The position numbers were made by a program, and so were the translations under genes. From Gnetum montanum (Eukaryota > Streptophyta > Gnetopsida > Gnetales > Gnetaceae), in the NCBI GenBank assembly GCA_015680685.1, contig MNCI01030241.1, positions 42,497 to 106,496 of the forward strand: a stretch of DNA of 64,000 bases, written 5' to 3'. Of this stretch, positions 11,207-24,175 are shown piece after piece. The notes below the pieces were generated by a model, which was not told the origin of the DNA, ran no database searches, and saw only the letters and a list, made by a program, of their open reading frames with translations. How positions within the stretch are numbered: the stretch's first letter is position 1; each line of letters begins with the position of its first letter.

Positions 11207-11880
11207 TTAATGTATAGTCATATTATTGTTTATTGTCTCTCTATTAGGAATTTCCATTTCAGTAATTATGTTTTTTTCTTTATCTAAAATTTTTTCCTCT
11301 TTATTTGCCTCTATTGTAACATAGGCTTGATCATTATAATTGCCCTCATTTTTAGATACTCGAATTCTAATTTGGAAGACTAGGTCATCAATTGAGAAGT
11401 TATTGAAGTCTTTACTTTGAAAAAAATTCATCATCGAGTTTTGATATTTAAAATCATTGTCAAGTGTAGCACCTACATTTGGATCTTTTGAGATTGTGTG
11501 AAACCATATCCAAACTCATCAAGTCTGAAGCATCTATATATTCTTTTGAAGAAGTCTTCAATGTATTCTTCTGTTCTAATCTTAAGATTATCAAATTAAA
11601 GTCTATATTGAGTTATTGAATTTTTCTATTTTCATATTCACTTGAATTCATATTAAAATTTGCTTTATGCTTCCTCAACAATTTAACATGAATGTAATCT
11701 TTTTGCAATTTCTCCAATACACTATTGATGATCATCATTCGAATTAAGCTATTATTCTTCTTTCTTTTATCATATTCTTTGATTTGACCTCTTATGAGAG
11801 GTTTAAGGTCCTTAATCTTATCAAATCTAGTCTTCACAATTTGTGAAATATCATTTAATTCCAATAGGAATTTTAACATT
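11207..11880 (-). pseudogene. Ty1/copia gag relic
   Basis: Minus-strand islands IKEYDKRKKNNSLIRMMI (near 11780) and MMNFFQSKDFNNFSIDDLVF (from 11434) match the copia gag at 44074 (MLMNFLQNKEFKQLTMDDLV) in order and spacing. The connecting text, about 11600-11450, contains LDEFGYGFTQ, matching IDEFGCDFTQ in the other copy near 43990. Copia gag forms the particle shell. There are several frameshifts and no pol follows downstream at lower coordinates, so only a fragment remains. Confidence 0.65.
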
Positions 11881-14800
11881 GCAAACCATTGTATAACATT
11901 GTAGGTCCTATTGAAGATAACTACGAATTTGTAGACTTTCTTACCAAGTCATCTTGAAATATGAAATTTAATCCTTATACTATGATACTTGTTTTTGAGT
12001 AGTAATAGTGTTGTTGAATATGATCAACCACTTAACATATAAAAATTTAAAGTATTTTTCTCAAAAATTAAGTAATGGTAGCTATGAAGGCTTTTATGAA
12101 GACATGATTTACAAGGATAGTTGCAATTAATGCTTAGGTAGAACTCTAAAATTCTGTAGGTTAGCCATGGCTTGTGTTGTGGTCACTTTCGGTCTTAGGA
12201 AAATGGCTAAAATTTTAATAATTCTATTACTCACAAAATCATTTTTAGTGCTACCAACACATGTAGTTTGTCCATTATAACTATCATGATTGGGCTATGA
12301 ATCATGATCTTTAAATATGCAATAAACCTTGAATATTAAGGCTAATGATGGAAGTTATCCACAACTACAAGGAAGCTATAAGTTACAAAGAAAATAGCAA
12401 AATTTTTAAATATGCAAAAATTGATGAAAATTAAGTCAATTTAAGAAGTTTGATGCTTTATGCATTTGCCTATTCTAATAATTATGATGACAAAAGAGGA
12501 CACATAGATATTCAAAAACAAGAATCAATTGATGAAATAATGTGTACTTTATATAATGTTCCAATGATGGAAAAAGAATTTAGTGTAATTTAATCCTTCA
12601 ATTGTGCTTTGGAAAAGACGAGAATGCTTTAGAGAATATTTTGTTAAAGTTTTGTCACTTCAAATGTAATTAAAAATCATGAAATTAATATACATATTGA
12701 TAGAATTGGCTTGGGGTTGTCTATGTTGATGCAATGAGGATTGTCCCATGTAAAATCAACATGAATAATGAATTGGGTTTGGGTTTTAGGGCTAAAATAT
12801 ATCTTGTTCATGTTAGGCTTTTGAACAATGCTTAAACTTCATCTTTGTCTTTTTCTTTTTCATATGTTTTCAAAATTACGTTGTAGTGGTTTTAAGTTAT
12901 GTTATAGTAGTTTTATTAGATAAAAGTTATAGACTAAAAAGAAGGATACACAAACCGAAAAGAGCTGAGAAGTAACATTAAAAAAACATAATTTTAGAAG
13001 GATGATTTAAAAATGAATTAATGTAGCGTTCACGTAAGAATGCTAATTGTGACAAAGTTCTTCCCTTATTTCAATTATAAATAGAGCTTATGGGCCTTAT
13101 TGTAAATATACATGAAATAACAAGCAATTGAAAATGAGTTATGTGAATTGTTTCCTTCTATTAGAGCTCATTAAGCTGCCTTACATTTTTATGTTCTTGT
13201 AAAAAATCTCTTACATAATTCTTTTTCAATTGCAAGCCAACCTCTCTTAAATTCTAGTAAATGTTATCATAACCAATTACTCTCAATGTTTACCCTAAGT
13301 TTCCCACAGACCCTTACAATTCTTTCAATTTGATTCTCATGATTTTGCAAAAATTCTTTTATTTTTCTTAAACTATCTCTCACAACTTTAAAGCCTAAGA
13401 TTGCCTCATTAGCATGGTGGATGAATGCATCCAAGAGATGCTAAATTTCATGTTTAGTTCCTTTCATGAAAATTGATGAATGGATATTTAAGTTTCAAGT
13501 ATTTATTGAAATATTTAGAAGCATTTCTTAGTATACAAGCCAATAATTATCATGAATTTTCTCTATGTTTATGGTTAAAATCATTAATTAGATTTTCTAT
13601 TTCCAAATTCAAATGGATTTATAAGTTTTTATGAGTCTTTAGAAGGAGGATTTATGTATTTTGTATGGGCTACTATGTTTCAAGAAAGATGCTGCCATGA
13701 ATGCTTCTCTCTAATTTACAATGATTTATTTCTAAATTTGAAGACCCAAGCCATGCTAATGCTTGACATACTTTTTCCCTTTGAATATAAGTACTTCTCC
13801 TATAGATTTTAGCACTAATTCATGAAGATTTGATTTTTTAACATGGAAAATTTATGTTTTATGAAAAGTCATGTTTATGTTTAAACATGGACATGTAATT
13901 TGAAAGTTTATTTGTATCTAATATGGCCTCCTACTTGAGTAGATTCTTTTCCTCTAATGTGTAAATGTTATTTAATGAAGTTGTAGAAAATTTATTGGTG
14001 TAGTTAAGCCCAAAGGAAAGTCCAAGTGTTTGCCTATTCAAGTCCAATTATCCATTCTTATTTCTAAAACTAGGTACCCAAATTTGTTTTATAAATTTAT
14101 TTAATTTTCCTCTAGAATTGAAGACTAGAGATCTAATTACCTTTTTATAGCCTACCATTCCTTTAAATAGATCAAATTTCTTTCATATTTTATATCTCAA
14201 GGTTGGTGTTGTTGTTGTTAAAAGCTTAACAACAACCATACAATGTTTCATGGCCTAAATAGAGTCTTGATCATAACTAATGATCTACTATGATATGCAT
14301 GATCACTATTTTGATAACTTAGTCGATGTTTTTAGGCCATCATGACTCATGGTATAGTAGATCATGACAACATCATGACTCATGGTCTATACAAAGATTA
14401 TTAATTTTTTTTTTGATAATTTTTTATATTTTTAGACCTCTACAACTTGTGGTCCACCTTATGGCCTTCATCACAACTCACAATCAACTTGTGATCAACT
14501 CTTATCATCAAAAGTTATGTCATTATGAAAAGGTTTCAATTGGAAACAACTTTTTTACACTTGTGCACTTGGAAATTACCACAAATAGCCTCAAATGGTT
14601 CAAAATTAGCCTCAAATTAAAAAAGGACTTAAAGGGTTTAACAATAGGTTTTACAAGCACTTAGAGAAATGTGGTATGGATTTAGAAATGATATTTTAAA
14701 ATAAAAATAATCAACAATGATATTTAAGATTATAAATGAAAAAAATGAAAGAGAACCTAGATGATTTTATCATTTCTTGATAACAAATCTACAAGTAACA

Positions 14801-15224
14801 TGCAAGAAGTTATTTTACAATAGCATTAAAATAATTATAAATAAAATGGAAGGGAAAGTAGAGATAACTCTTTAGTCAAGAATTGAAAATTTCTTCAATA
14901 GAGGAAGAATTGAATGTCTTCAGAACAAAGAAAATACTACATAAATTTGTCTACCTTGTATATGTGAAGAATGTAGATAAATTAGTCTTACCTAAAAATC
15001 AATATTGTAATAGAAGAAATACTTCACAATAATTAATGATATGAAGAGTAATGGAATAAGTACTCAAAGATGTTCTTAAATGTTTTCAATTACTAAAATG
15101 ATTTGTTGGAAATTTGCTAAAGAGATCAAACCTAAATATCTCCTTAGATTTTTATATTTATATGCTTGATTCTGACTTTTAATCTTCATTTCTAGAATTT
15201 AAAACTAATAATTCAATAATTAAG

Positions 15225-15420
15225 GTTGAATATTAACTATTCATGTTCCACGAGTTAAGGTTGAATGTTGAAAGAATCAACATTAAAGAGTTAACATTGA
15301 ATGTCAACATTGAAATCAATGTTATAAATGTCTATTGGATGTCAACGTTGAAATCAACATTAATAATACAAAAAGAAGTTAATGCTAGAATCAATGTTAA
15401 CATGAATAGTAACATTTAAA
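15225..15420. repeat. Array of imperfect palindromes (TTGAAATCAA / AACATTGA words)
   Basis: The segment repeats short words such as GTTAACATTGAATGTCAACA, CATTGAAATCAATGTT and CGTTGAAATCAACATTAA about eight times with small changes. Many words are near-palindromes that could fold as hairpins. The style resembles the U3 arrays of the gypsy LTRs in this window, but no LTR ends are present here. Confidence 0.55.
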
Positions 15421-16255
15421 GTATTATTGAGTGCTTTAGATAGAAATTTTGAGAATCTAACATTATTCTTGATGAAATTATGAATTTCTTAAGCATGATA
15501 AAAAGTATAAGATGATGCATCTTTAATCAAAATAAGGTGTGCTAATGATTTAAAGGATTTTTATGTGTTTTATCACATTGACAAGAATAAAGGCTAGCAT
15601 TGATTTTGCTAGTAAATTATTGAATTTCAATGATATTAAGTAAAACTAATAAAATTGGTAATAATGTCAAGGGACTGAGATTTTGAAATCCAAAACAAGT
15701 GATCACTAGCAATTGCCATATCTTATGGTTCAATGATTGTCAACCTTTTGTCTAAATTTTGAAGAGCTATCAGTGTTCTTAAAAGCTTAAAGGAAATTTA
15801 TTAATGTTACGTATTCAAATAATATGATCTCTAAGTCATTTAATCCCTATGGACCTTTTTGTAAAAGGATCTCTTTTTACTAGGTGATGACCATTGACAA
15901 GTACCACTACTCATGGTCCAATGGTAATTAATTTTTCCAATGAATATTAAGATGCTAGTTTCTATTCTAAAAAGTAGAATGGAACCTTATTATCATTGTG
16001 CACTATGATAGTTTATTTTCATGCATATTTAATATAATTAAATAAATTTGTAATGACTTTTTAACTTTTAAATTAGTGGAAATGAAGGAATTATTGAAAT
16101 ACAATTGTAAGATGAGTGTACAATCATTATTTTTTAAATCAATTAATTGATCATTATAAGTGATAGCTTTGAGGTTATGTTAATTTATGAAGTATAAAAA
16201 ACATAAGTTTAGTAATCATAAGCAAATAATCATTGATAGAATATGTGAAGAAAAA

Positions 16256-17208
16256 TGATGAGTGGCGAGGTACCCTTACGTCCACCCATACAAATCGCAA
16301 AGCATTCATGCACAATCTAGTCAAATTCCATGGACTTTACAGTTTCTAGTACACTAGTCTTCTAGGAAGTGGACCTTGCCCTAAGGTCATTTGCTATCTT
16401 TCCAATTACACTTGTGAAGCATAATGGTATGGTTAAGAGTAATTGAGGCGTATCATTTTTATCATTTTATATTTTATGTTTTTGGGTGCTTGAGGAGAGA
16501 GAGAGAGATAGAATAATTTAATGCTTAATCTAAATTAACTAACTAACTAGTCTCTAACTAATCCTAACATAAGCATATGTTCCCACTTTCCATACATGTT
16601 TTGAACCCACATATCCACTGTTGGATTACCAAGCACTATGCTACTAGGAAAACCAAGCAATAACACTGCTCAAATTACCAAGCGAATATGTGTTATGCTC
16701 AAAGCAATCGTACTTATGTATTTAATCTATTTACCTTATCTTGCTTAATTAGCTTAATTACTAGAGAACATTGAATAATTAATTGGAAACATTAAATGCA
16801 TAAATAAATATCTAAACTATCCAGAATGCTGCAAGGTTTATCAAGAAGCTCATCTTTATTGCCATACACACTGTCATGCTTAGGTATAACAATGCTCGAA
16901 TAAAGATTCATACACTCAATGATTCCTACTGCAAGCACTCGGGAGAACTATTCTAACTTTCAAATGTAAAAATTGCAAGAGTTTAGCTACTACTATGAAT
17001 CTAATGCCCATAAACATATCTGGGAGCTCATATTTATAGTTTTTGCACAAGGGCTACGTTGATGGGGCCTCGTCAATGTAGCAAACGCTATGTCAATGTG
17101 GCCCCATCAACAGGGTAACACCATGTAAATGGGGCCTCATCAATGGGGGTCCATTGATGAGGCCATGTCAATGGGCATGAATCAACACAACTTCTTGATG
17201 CTTCATCA
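16256..17208 (-). repeat. 3' LTR of element B
   Basis: Starts TGATGAGTGGCGAGGTACCC and ends CTTCATCA on the plus strand. Minus-strand TATAAATA is at the complement of 17031-17038. Upstream of it in element sense (17045-17205) lies a U3 array of GGGGCCTCATCAATG and GTTGATGGGGCC words. A GCAATAAAGATGAGC polyadenylation-type segment (complement, near 16855) follows the TATA box. A short GA microsatellite (GAGAGAGAGA) is at about 16497. Confidence 0.88.
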
Positions 17209-17222
17209 TACAACCATGACTG
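17209..17222 (-). promoter_or_regulatory. Degenerate polypurine tract of element B
   Basis: In element sense the text before the 3' LTR is CAGTCATGGTTGTA, aligned to AGTCGTGGGGGTA at the same place in element C. The upstream words AATCCCATACCTTCCCA and TTTTCATT(C/T)AGTC are shared too, so the position is secure although the purine run is now broken. Confidence 0.6.
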
Positions 17223-17399
17223 AATGAAAACTAATCCTCAAGTTCTTTTATAAAACTGGGAAGGTATGGGATTATTTATTAACTCTTAACAAAACAAAAC
17301 AATCTAACTCAACAAAACTCAATGCCTAAGTATACAAATCAACAAATTACAAAAATTGTGGTATTTGTGACACAAAATTCAACACCATTACATGACTCA

Positions 17400-20251
17400 A
17401 CAAAAATTTTGACAACACATCATCTACTAACGTGAAGACAGTGGTGAAGATCAGACAATCCTAGATGGTTGTGGCTCTTAAGGCTCTACAGGACCTTCGC
17501 TAGCTTCGAGCCCTTTCGGTGGTTGAGGTGACTATGGCTATCCTATTTGCAATAGCAACCTCTAGTGAAAGGTGAAAGGCATTAAGCAATGCCTTTATCT
17601 TCTCCTCCTTACTCGAAGGATTATTCACAGTCCATGTAGCTTCACCAATGTCAGCCATTATTGGAAACATCTCCTTTACATTGATAAACTAGGCAATGAA
17701 CTATTTATGTTTGATGTCGAATGCCCTTACTACATTTTACAGCTCTTGATAGTCATTCATGCATCTGGCTAGGTTCTTGGTAGTTAATCGTTGATTTGTG
17801 AAACATGCCTTGAGAACTTTGAGTTCAACATTAGCCAACACAAGCTTGCCCTTAGTGTCCTTGTGGTGCTTAAAATTAGCCTCGTATAGTAGGTACAAGC
17901 TGGTCACCTACTTCTCCAACTTAGACCACAGCCTTCCAATAGTCAACATGGCCAAATTTGCATAATGGAGGTTGGAAAGCTTCATATACTTTGTCATCTC
18001 CTCAATCTACAACTCCTTTGTATAAATTTTTGCTTTGTTGTAGGCATCTATCCCATCAATGATGGGTTGCCAAAATTTCCTTCCTTGCTAGAGTTTTTGG
18101 AGGGCATCATTTACCTCTACCTTCATCAATTAGATATTTTTTTCATTTATTTCCTTTTGTAGATGAAACTACTAACTATAATGATCTTTAACTTTCTCAA
18201 ATTTGAGAGCTTCAAATTTCCAAGAAGCTACCTCAATTGTAGTCTTCTGAAAAATGGCACACACCCCCTCCATGGAGAAATTCCTATTCTCTACTACAAA
18301 TCTTCTTAGCTCTATATTTTCTTTGGCCAACTACTCCTACTGTTGATGGAAGAAATTTGTTAACTACTACTTATGTGCATCAATGTTTCGCAAGCAATGG
18401 TTCTTTGTGGTTATTAGGACATTCTCTTAGCAGGTCTAATCCAAGGCCTTCTAAATCTTGTGTTGCATGGATTTTGCCAAGGATTTGTAGAACATCACCA
18501 TCTCCATTTTATTATCAACCCGTTTGAGCCTAGACTGAAGCTATTGCATAGATTCATCTCTTGTAAGTGTCAAGTTGAGAAACACAAGATCAATAATTTG
18601 GGATCTTAGTCTAGCAACCTCCATAGTAAAGCATTCATTCTGCTCTCTGGCTATTTCAAGTTTCCCCTCCAATATAATGTTCTCAACCCTTTCCTTTAGC
18701 AGCTTTGACTAGGTTGTAGTAATGTTATCTAGAAGATCAAAGACATCTAGAACTGATTTCCTAGTTCCCATCAGTTGGTCTAATAGCTTTTCATGCTATG
18801 TTGCACTTATTCTACCACTTATAGTTCCCATAGATGTTTGCACATTTTTGAGTGTAGTGATGTCTAGTGAAAATGCTGTAGGTGCATTGAGTGTTTTGAC
18901 AATCTTGTCAGTGACCACTTCTGCTATTGTTTCTTACCGTTGGTGTTACATCACCAAAATAGTTACCCCTTCATCCTCCTCCAAGAGAACCCAAAAGGTC
19001 ACAGTGTTTCCCAAAAATTTTGAGAGTGGTTATTATTCTATGAGAGATACTATGACCTCTCTAGCACTCAAATTCAAGCTTACAAGCAACTATGTTCTTT
19101 GGGCTAAGAAAATGGATCCACCTTCACCCAGCAGATTGATCGTTCTAGCCAACTCATTAAGGTGACTCATGATTAGTCTATATATGGATGGGTCCCCACC
19201 ACTTATGCCTGCTCTTTGCTCTTGTTCACTCAAGAGTCATTCTTTATATTCATGCAACCATTGGATGATTATAGCTATGTCTAGCATTGTTATATGAGTG
19301 GTAGGAGGTGGAGGTTGCTACTCCTCTTCTTGAATTGTAGTTGCAAGCATTTTATCCTTTATCATTTCCACCCAACTAGCAATCAAAATAGTTCTAACAT
19401 CATCATTGGTATAATGAACTATCCCTCCCCTTTGACAAAGTTTCCTAATGAGACATGAGAAAGGGAATGCCTTCCTTTCACATTCATTTTCTTTAAAGTG
19501 CTTCTCCATATTTAAATACATTGGCTACAAAAGGTTGACCAAGAATCTACCACTCAAAGAAACACATGCTAGGGTAGAGAAGGCAGTGATTTTTCTTGGT
19601 ATCACCATGGGATTGAGGTGGAAGGATGTAATCTTATAATGGATCCTCTCTGTTGGTGTAAGCACACCAACTTTCTTGCGATCGACATCATAAAATCATT
19701 ACACCCATTCTTTCTTGATGCTTAGATCCACCTACATTAATGGACTATGTCGAGTAGGACATTGTGATGTCCTTGATCTTTACTATTACTCCAAGCTACC
19801 TATTATTCCAGAACAAAAATGTTTCTCCCATGTACCACTCCCTAGTGGAAGTGATTACTGGCCACATGGGAGAGGCCTTCAGCTAATCTTGCACTTCTCT
19901 TGGTGTGTGCTCTAGGAAAGGGCCAAATTTGAACTCCTAGAGTACCAAGTTTTGGACCTCCCTTGTTTTGATTTGATTTAGGTAGGCCTCTGTTAAGGTT
20001 ATCTCAATGTTTGCTGGTTGTGCAGGTGCATCATCCTGATGAGAGTGTTCTATTAATGTTGCTGCTGGTTCTAAAATCTGTCTAATAGATTTCACTTCTA
20101 CCTCCTCCCTAAGAGGACCTATGGCATGGGTTGTAATCAATTCTTCTTATTGGGGCTATTCTTGGCCTCTTCCCATTCTAGGCCATTTTCCCTTGGTTGG
20201 AATGGTCTTGCTTCCTGCATGTGCTTTCTTTTTGGTGCCATTTGCAGTCAT
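17400..20251 (-). pseudogene. ORF3 of element B in the env position: uncharacterised protein with plant-transposon-type motif and helical tail
   Basis: The ORF lies downstream of integrase in the same sense, where Athila elements carry an env-like gene. The likely start is the ATG at 20251. The N-terminus is strongly basic (MTANGTKKKAHAGSK...KGKWPRMGRG), which could be a nuclear or nucleic-acid-binding signal. After two stops it continues with EEVEVKSIRQILEPA. Next come REWYMGETFLFWN (near 19870-19800) and, in another frame, ERKAFPFSCLIRKLCQRGG and VHYTNDD (19500-19400). The phrase PFP.LI..LC is one I associate with an uncharacterised plant transposon protein domain; that link is from memory. 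From about 19160 to 18180 the text is rich in Glu, Lys and Leu (for example NIILEGKLEIAREQNE), suggesting a coiled coil. Stops and shifts make it a pseudogene. No signal peptide or convincing membrane segment was seen, so an envelope role is not supported. Confidence 0.6.
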
Positions 20252-20690
20252 AACACATCCATGGATTAGTAGATGTAATGTGTAACTTTAAAGTTTTTGA
20301 ATACATTTTCTCATTATTTAGTTACACTTTAGCTAAGGTTGGACCATGGAAAATTGATTATTTGATTATTATTATATTAACTATTTATTATAATTTTCAC
20401 CAAAGCTTGTTGTGAAGGTTTAACTCTTGTAGTTTAGTGTTTAACAATTGATTTTTCAGTTAAACCTTTGTGGGAGTTAGAAAAAATTGCAAAACAATTT
20501 CTAACAAAAATGGTACATTTGTGGCCCCCATGATGAAGAGCTTACCTTTAGTAGCTATAGGGTTGAAGAATGGAGTGATTTGAATAAATGGTTTGTGAGT
20601 TATGGGCTCTGGAAGGTTCTAGGCTCTAAAAAATTTAAAAATTCCTTTGGTATTTGTAAGAAAATGTAAAATTTCTAAGTGGGGTTGTGC
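20252..20690 (-). other. Leader region of ORF3 in element B
   Basis: This lies between the internal TATA box and the ORF3 start. It includes a donor-like AAAGGTAAGCTC (complement, near 20545-20556) conserved in element A, and a short upstream ATG frame (ATGGATGTGTTATGA) directly before the ORF3 start. The layout TATA, donor, AT-rich stretch, start codon suggests a spliced leader, but no clear acceptor could be fixed. Confidence 0.4.
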
Positions 20691-20795
20691 CTATTTATAC
20701 TATTTTTCCACCATGTTGATGGGGCCCTGTATACAGGGCCTCATATATGGGTCTACTTCATTGATGGGGCCCCATATAAAAGGTCCATCAGCCAA
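20691..20795 (-). promoter_or_regulatory. Internal U3-like promoter segment of element B
   Basis: On the minus strand a TATAAATAG box (complement of 20691-20699) is preceded by a palindrome array at 20711-20795. The array holds the perfect 18-bp palindrome GGCCCTGTATACAGGGCC (20723-20740) and ATGGGGCCCCAT (20764-20775). The array vocabulary (TTGATGGGGCC, CCATCA) is that of the U3 of B's own LTRs (17045-17205 and 29365-29490). The same arrangement is found at the matching place in element A. It sits about 440 bases ahead of ORF3. Promoter function is inferred. Confidence 0.55.
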
Positions 20796-22420
20796 GATTT
20801 TCAAAGTTGAATATCTCTAAAAATATAGTGAATTTTTCAATGAAATTGTGGTCCATGGAATCCCAAAAATGCCAAGAATATGATAAAATCATTGAAAAGG
20901 ATCTTTGAAAGCTCAAAAATTAAAAAATTTAATGGAGAATGTATGTAATGAACAAAATATGAAAGGAAGCACATGGTCTGATGTGAAAGATGGGTGTACA
21001 AAATATTCCAGTTGCAAGAATGTCTAGGGATAAGGTACTTAATGAATCCAACCAAGGGATATTCAAGTGGGTCCTCCCCATAGAAGGCACATGCCCATTT
21101 TACCCTCACATAACCTCAATGTAAGGAGTTAGTAGGCCCCAGAGGTGGCTAATGATCAATGGAAGTTAAGGATCAAAACCCAAAAGATTCTACTTAAGAA
21201 TTCAAATATGTCAAACTAAGACATGGAATCAAGAACATCAACACCAATAGTGAGGTGAGTTATGGTTAGCATAAATGGATGATGGAGAAGGTGGAATGGA
21301 ATTCCCAACTAAGGTTGTAAGAAGCCCCTTGTGGAGTTAATGTTTAAAATGATAGAAGAAGATGCATCCTTAGTTTAGACCAAAACCAACCTCATTCAGT
21401 GACTTTGCATCACCACTCCAAGACTACTCCATCCTCCCTCGCCTTCCCACCCACTAAGACATGAGAGTGCTTCCACAAAACAACCATCATTCCATTAAAA
21501 ATAAAGAGAAGTAGGAAGTGAGAGAGGGCCTTAGTTAGAGGGGACCTTTAGGCATGGATACATGTCTTTCTAGTCCCATAACTAGTTCTTGTAGACCATT
21601 TATTTGTCTAAGGGGTGTGCTTTGAATTCCCATCACTTATTTTATTTTTTTTTATTTTTCTTGTTATTTCTTGTTTGGATGGGAACCACACCATGCAAAG
21701 ACTTTATTTGACTTCCTATTTAATGATTCGAATGGCATGTTAAGAACCCCATGAAAAACACTCAAGCCCTCAAGTAAGTAGAAAAGTACAAAGAGTATTG
21801 AGTCCCCTTGAAGTCACACCTTTTTCAAACCTTTGAATCCTTCCCAATTCTAGAAACTACCATGATCAACAATTTATTAAAAGTTGATTTAATGAAAGGG
21901 ACTTCAAACTTCTAGAACAAGGAAAACCATAGAGTTTGTGGATGGGCAGATGTCATGGACTAACTACCTATTCCATGAAAAGAAACCATGACTAAGCTAT
22001 CAGTACAAAAATTCAAAAATAGAAACCAAATAGTAGCAAACCAAACATTAAGTACAAACCACCATTAGTAGTAGCTATAGCACCATTGTGTCATGTTGGC
22101 AATAAAGCACTTTTATTAGCAAACATTTTAAAACCACACTTAAACAAAATAAAATAAAACATAGTATAGAAGAAAGTGTGAAATATTTAATAAAGATTCA
22201 AACGTACTAACGATGGTTTAAAATGGAAATTTTTTTAAAAAAATCAATAATTTGTAAAATAAATAAATTGCAAAATAAAAAATGTGGAAAATAAAAAATA
22301 AAAAAATTTGAGGAGCCATATGGATGATTAACATAGATGGACATCTCCCCCATGACTGAGTTGGAAGGAGGAGATCCAAAAAATTAAACATGCTTGTCCA
22401 TCTATTGAGGTAGTTGTTGC
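20796..22420 (-). other. 3' non-coding region of element B between integrase and ORF3 promoter
   Basis: Aligns along its length with 499-2110 of element A, including the AGGACCCACTTG landmark near 21080 and the AT-rich tract at 22130-22310. No open frame is convincing; short ones are shadows. Confidence 0.6.
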
Positions 22421-23720
22421 ACTGGCTTGTCTTAGTTCTAGGAAAAGCTTCACTTGTTAGATGTTGACAAACTGATTTTTATTCAAGCTTTTAGGTTTGT
22501 ATATGGTCATGGCCTCAAAAGCAAAGGTTTCAACAATTATACAAGGTCCTTCCCACAATGTTTGAAATTTTGTTTTCTAAGGTACATGTGTGGGATTCTA
22601 GTAAAGAACCTTATCTCCTTATTGGAATTTTACTTTATGTATTCTTTGGTCATATTGTTTCTTGTTGAATGCCTTGTGTACTTCATTTAAAGATAGGGCC
22701 ACTAGTTGCTTTTCATCTAGCACATTGAGGTTAACTAGTCTTTCTTTTTGTGCTAGGCTCATGTCAAGATTCAGGTCAAAGGCTATTGAGAGTGTATGGA
22801 GCTTGTATTGAATCAAGAGCATTGGAAGTTTTCCATACACTAACTCATAAGAAGAGTAGCCAATAGGGAGTTTTCAGGTTGAGCAGTAGGCCCATAGGGC
22901 ATCATTGAGTTTTGTGCTCCAGTCTCTCTTATATTTGCTTATGGTTCTTGTTAGGATCATTATGATCTCCTAGTTAGTTACCTTTGCTTGACCATTGGAT
23001 TGGGGGTGATAGGATGTTGTTAATTTATGTTCAACCCCCAAGCATCCATTAGCTTTCTAAAAGTGACACATGTAAAATGAGTTCCATTGTTAGAAATTAG
23101 TGCACGTGGCATTTCAAACCTATTTACAACATGTTGTTGTATAAATCTAGTAGCAGTGGATGATGTACAATTGGTGATGGCTACTGCTTCTACCCATTTT
23201 ATGCAATAGTTGACTGCTACAATAATATACACCTTTCCATTGGACATGGATGTGATGGGACCCATGAAGTTAATGCTCCATATGTCAAAGGGCTCTAGTG
23301 GTTGAATCCATTGTTGAGGATCTTCCATTCGAGTGGTCATCCCACCATCTCATCAACAACGTTCACAATATTGGACAAACTGGTGGGCATCCCTAAATAT
23401 TATAGGCCAATAGTATTCTACCATTAGGATTTTTATGGTCATGCATCTCCCTGCATAGTGGCCTCTGCAAGGTCCTTCGTGGGCATCTTGGAGAATGTGT
23501 AGTTGATCTTCATTAGGGACACACCAATGAATTAGGCCATTAGCACACATCTTGTAGAGGTCTCCATTGATTTCCATGAAGTATTTGGCTCGATGAAGAA
23601 ATTGTTACTTCTTTCTAAAGTCAAGATCTTGTGGCATCTTCTGAGTGAGAAGATGAGTGAGGATGCCATTGTACCATTTTATTTTTATGGGCACTTGGTC
23701 ATTTATTGCTCCTGTAGAGA
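22420..23720 (-). pseudogene. Element B integrase (degenerate)
   Basis: Minus-strand domains in order: zinc-binding region with MEINGDLYKMCANGLIHWCV, then HEGPCRGHYAGRC and the closing CERC (23577-23353). The core is WSINFMGPITSMSNGK, KWVEAVAITNCTSS and ALISNNGTHFT (23340-23020). Both catalytic positions IDF and SDN read Asn (INF, SNN), consistent with G-to-A decay. The C-terminal part reads YGKLPMLLIQYKLHTLSIA and then LAQKERLVNLNVLDEKQL (22840-22619). A GPY/F-like TLWEGPCII follows at about 22545. No chromodomain is visible. Confidence 0.85.
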
Positions 23721-24175
23721 GGAGTTTATCTGGAAACTGAGCAGAGAGTGGGCCCTCCTCTTTCTTATTCCATCATAATTGAGAGATGTGATCAATGATC
23801 ACATTCTTGGTTCCTTTTCGATCTACCATCGTGAGATCGAATTCCTGTAAGATCACAAGCCACTATATGATACAAGGGCTCACCATTGGCTTATTCATTA
23901 GGAAGTAAATGGCACTATGGTGTGCATGCATAAATACTTTATAGCAAAGCACATAGTGCCTGAACTTGTTAAGAGCATACACTACTACCATTAGTTCTTT
24001 TTTAGTTGTGGTGTAATTTAACTATGCACCTACAATGCTTCGGCTCACGCAATGGATGTAATATGGTATAGACCAATTTGGTGCCCATAGAATTGGAGTT
24101 TCTATGAGTTTTTTCTTCAACTATTGGAATGCATGTTCACATTCCCTTCTCTAGATGAACAAAGCATCTTTCCTT
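23720..24175 (-). pseudogene. Element B RNase H (degenerate)
   Basis: Identified by position between RT and integrase and by base-level similarity to the RNase H of C and D. Words for the reactivated-helix segment and VLCYK-type strand (complement near 23930-23960) and for the final ADH-type region are visible. Frames are broken throughout. Confidence 0.6.

Larger units (their letters stand above)
9882..16255. other. AT-rich flank between elements A and B
   Basis: Apart from the copia gag relic at 11207-11880 and the palindrome array at 15225-15420, I see no gene. A plus-strand TATAAATAGAGC at about 13077-13088 followed by TTATTGTAAATATACATG resembles the promoter and R region of a copia LTR, but no matching pair or clear ends were found. 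A hairpin word (GTTGTTGTT around AAGCTT) is at about 14205-14233. Repeated CATCATGACTCATGGT words occur at 14338-14390. Confidence 0.5.
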
